In this document: piece by piece, positions 63,167 to 64,000 of the stretch
How positions within the stretch are numbered: the first letter of the stretch is position 1
How the letters are laid out: every line of letters starts with the position of its first letter
Source: Limibacillus halophilus
Lineage (GTDB): Bacteria; Pseudomonadota; Alphaproteobacteria; Kiloniellales; CECT-8803
NCBI RefSeq assembly: GCF_014191775.1
Contig: NZ_JACHXA010000002.1
Location: 62,001-126,000 of the forward strand
Reading direction: 5' to 3'
DNA: 64,000 nt
Position numbers and translations under genes: made by a program
Notes under the pieces: model-generated
Seen by the model: the letters and a program-made list of their open reading frames with translations, nothing else
Database searches by the model: none
What the model was told of the DNA's origin: nothing

Positions 63167-64000
63167 TCAATAGATACCGCTGCCAATGGTACCGGTAGTG
63201 CTGGGACTTGGCGGCAACGGCTTGTCGCCGGCAGCGGGCGCCGTTCCCGCGGCGCTTGGGGCAACCGCCGATCCAACGTCTGGCAAGACCCGCGGCGCCT
63301 CCCCGAAGGCCGGTTCAGTGCCTGGCTGGAAGGCTTCCAAAATTGCGTCCTCGGCACCTGGGTTGCTGCGCTCACCCGTGAAGCGATCGACCCACACCAA
63401 ACGTATACCCGGCGGAATACGGAAAGGGACAGCCGGTCGTTGTTGCATCGCTTGCGCCATGAAACCCTTGAAGACAGGAAGGGCAACACTGGAACCGGTC
63501 TCTTTCGCCCCCATCGGAACGGGGGTGTCGAAGCCGACGAAAACACCGACGGCCAGATCGGGAGTCAATCCCATAAACCAGGTGTCGCGGCTGTCATTAG
63601 TGGTGCCGGTCTTGCCCGCGAGCGGAATACCCAACTCCCGAAGACGAACACCCGTGCCGCGCTGCACCGCCCCTTCTAGCAGAGAGACGATCTGATAGAC
63701 GACGGCGGGATCGGCAAGCTGTGCGCGTGTATCCGGCGGCACCGGCACGTCCTGACCTTGCCACACATCCGCCAAACAGCCTTCACAACGCCTCTGGTCA
63801 TGTCGGAATATCGTCTGCCCCTGACGATTCTGCACACGATCAATGAAAGTCGGCTCAATCGCCTTACCGCCATTCACCAATTCGGAATAGGCTCTCGTTA
63901 AACGCAGGACAGTGGTTTCTCCGGATCCTAGCGCCATAGCCAGAACCGGTTCCAGATTGTCCACAATGCCGAAGCGTTCGGCGACCTCTTTGACCTTGCG
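63167..64000 (-). CDS. mrcA: Penicillin-binding protein 1A, C-terminal part (cut by window edge)
   Basis: The frame is open to the window end; 277 residues are visible. It holds the last part of the transpeptidase domain with KTGTTNDSRDTWFMGLTP (KTG motif), preceded by GSGETTVLRLTRAYSELVNGG and followed by a Pro-rich C-terminal tail (about 60 residues, GTAPAAGDKPLPPSP). Class A PBPs polymerise and crosslink peptidoglycan. The active Ser and glycosyltransferase domain lie outside. Its place before prfB is the standard alphaproteobacterial order. Confidence 0.92.
   Translation of the reverse strand, partial: RKVKEVAERFGIVDNLEPVLAMALGSGETTVLRLTRAYSELVNGGKAIEPTFIDRVQNRQGQTIFRHDQRRCEGCLADVWQGQDVPVPPDTRAQLADPAVVYQIVSLLEGAVQRGTGVRLRELGIPLAGKTGTTNDSRDTWFMGLTPDLAVGVFVGFDTPVPMGAKETGSSVALPVFKGFMAQAMQQRPAVPFRIPPGIRLVWVDRFTGERSNPGAEDAILEAFQPGTEPAFGEAPRVLPDVGSAVAPSAAGTAPAAGDKPLPPSPSTTGTIGSGIY

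Noticed and set aside
1-64000. CRISPR arrays, insertion sequences, prophage, tRNA or rRNA genes
   Set aside because: No regularly spaced repeats, transposase or integrase signatures, attachment sites or tRNA-type structures were noticed on either strand. A tRNAscan or Rfam run would be needed to exclude small RNAs.

Overview
This window looks like a contiguous piece of chromosome from an alphaproteobacterium, most plausibly a Rhodospirillales/Kiloniellales-type marine or soil bacterium. The evidence is the gene order rpoZ-relA-DUF2062-pdxJ-acpS-lepB-rnc-era-recO, the order PBP1A-(hspQ)-prfB, a MipZ-type ATPase, a phasin, a bactofilin/M23 pair, a fused PutA, and an imuA-imuB-dnaE2 cassette behind an alphaproteobacterial LexA box (GTTC-N7-GTTC). 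Coding density is very high, many genes overlap by 4 bp or meet tail to tail, and there are no rRNA or tRNA genes, insertion sequences, prophage genes or CRISPR arrays.

Layout. 0-2.7 kb: a possible gene tail, a DUF482 acyltransferase-like protein and a membrane-anchored SGNH-like protein. 2.7-6.5 kb: clpS-clpA and a phasin with its own terminator and a doubled TGC-rich element. 6.5-14.1 kb: a D,D-carboxypeptidase with a SPOR domain, the galU-ugd-phosphomannomutase sugar-nucleotide set, a membrane J-protein, a VWA-like protein and a MipZ/ParA ATPase. 14.3-27 kb: amine, amino-acid and acyl metabolism, comprising an acyl-CoA synthetase, a ProC-like reductase, an HCCA-isomerase-like protein, a glutamine-synthetase-like ligase with an SDR and an Fe-alcohol dehydrogenase, a LysE exporter, leucine dehydrogenase, MarC and PutA. 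27-35.5 kb: the long housekeeping run from folK and rpoZ to recO on the minus strand. 35.7-43.3 kb: an NYN protein overlapping a family-5 uracil-DNA glycosylase, smpB, dapA, a lytic transglycosylase, a haloacid dehalogenase, an alpha/beta hydrolase and threonine dehydratase. 43.3-45.5 kb: M23 endopeptidase and bactofilin. 45.7-51.3 kb: the SOS mutasome. 51.3-59.7 kb: a thioesterase, a large AsmA-like protein, glnE, a peroxiredoxin and DUF455. 59.7-64 kb: a LysR regulator divergent from a HalD/BesD-like Fe(II)/2OG oxygenase, prfB with a programmed frameshift, hspQ and a truncated PBP1A gene.

The genes work mainly in envelope growth and cell-cycle control (carboxypeptidase, transglycosylase, M23/bactofilin, PBP1A, MipZ, sugar nucleotides), proteolysis and stress (ClpAP/ClpS, RelA/SpoT, SmpB, HspQ, peroxiredoxin), DNA repair (ImuABC, family-5 UDG, RecO) and nitrogen/amino-acid use (GlnE, the GS-like ligase, PutA, leucine dehydrogenase, threonine dehydratase).

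I see no large unknown defence or mobile system. The items most worth a second look are the HxD-type BesD-family oxygenase with its regulator and operator candidate, the GS-like/SDR/Fe-ADH cluster, GANTC clusters before the carboxypeptidase and MipZ genes, the repeated TGC-rich element before the phasin gene, the LexA-controlled mutasome and the prfB frameshift site.
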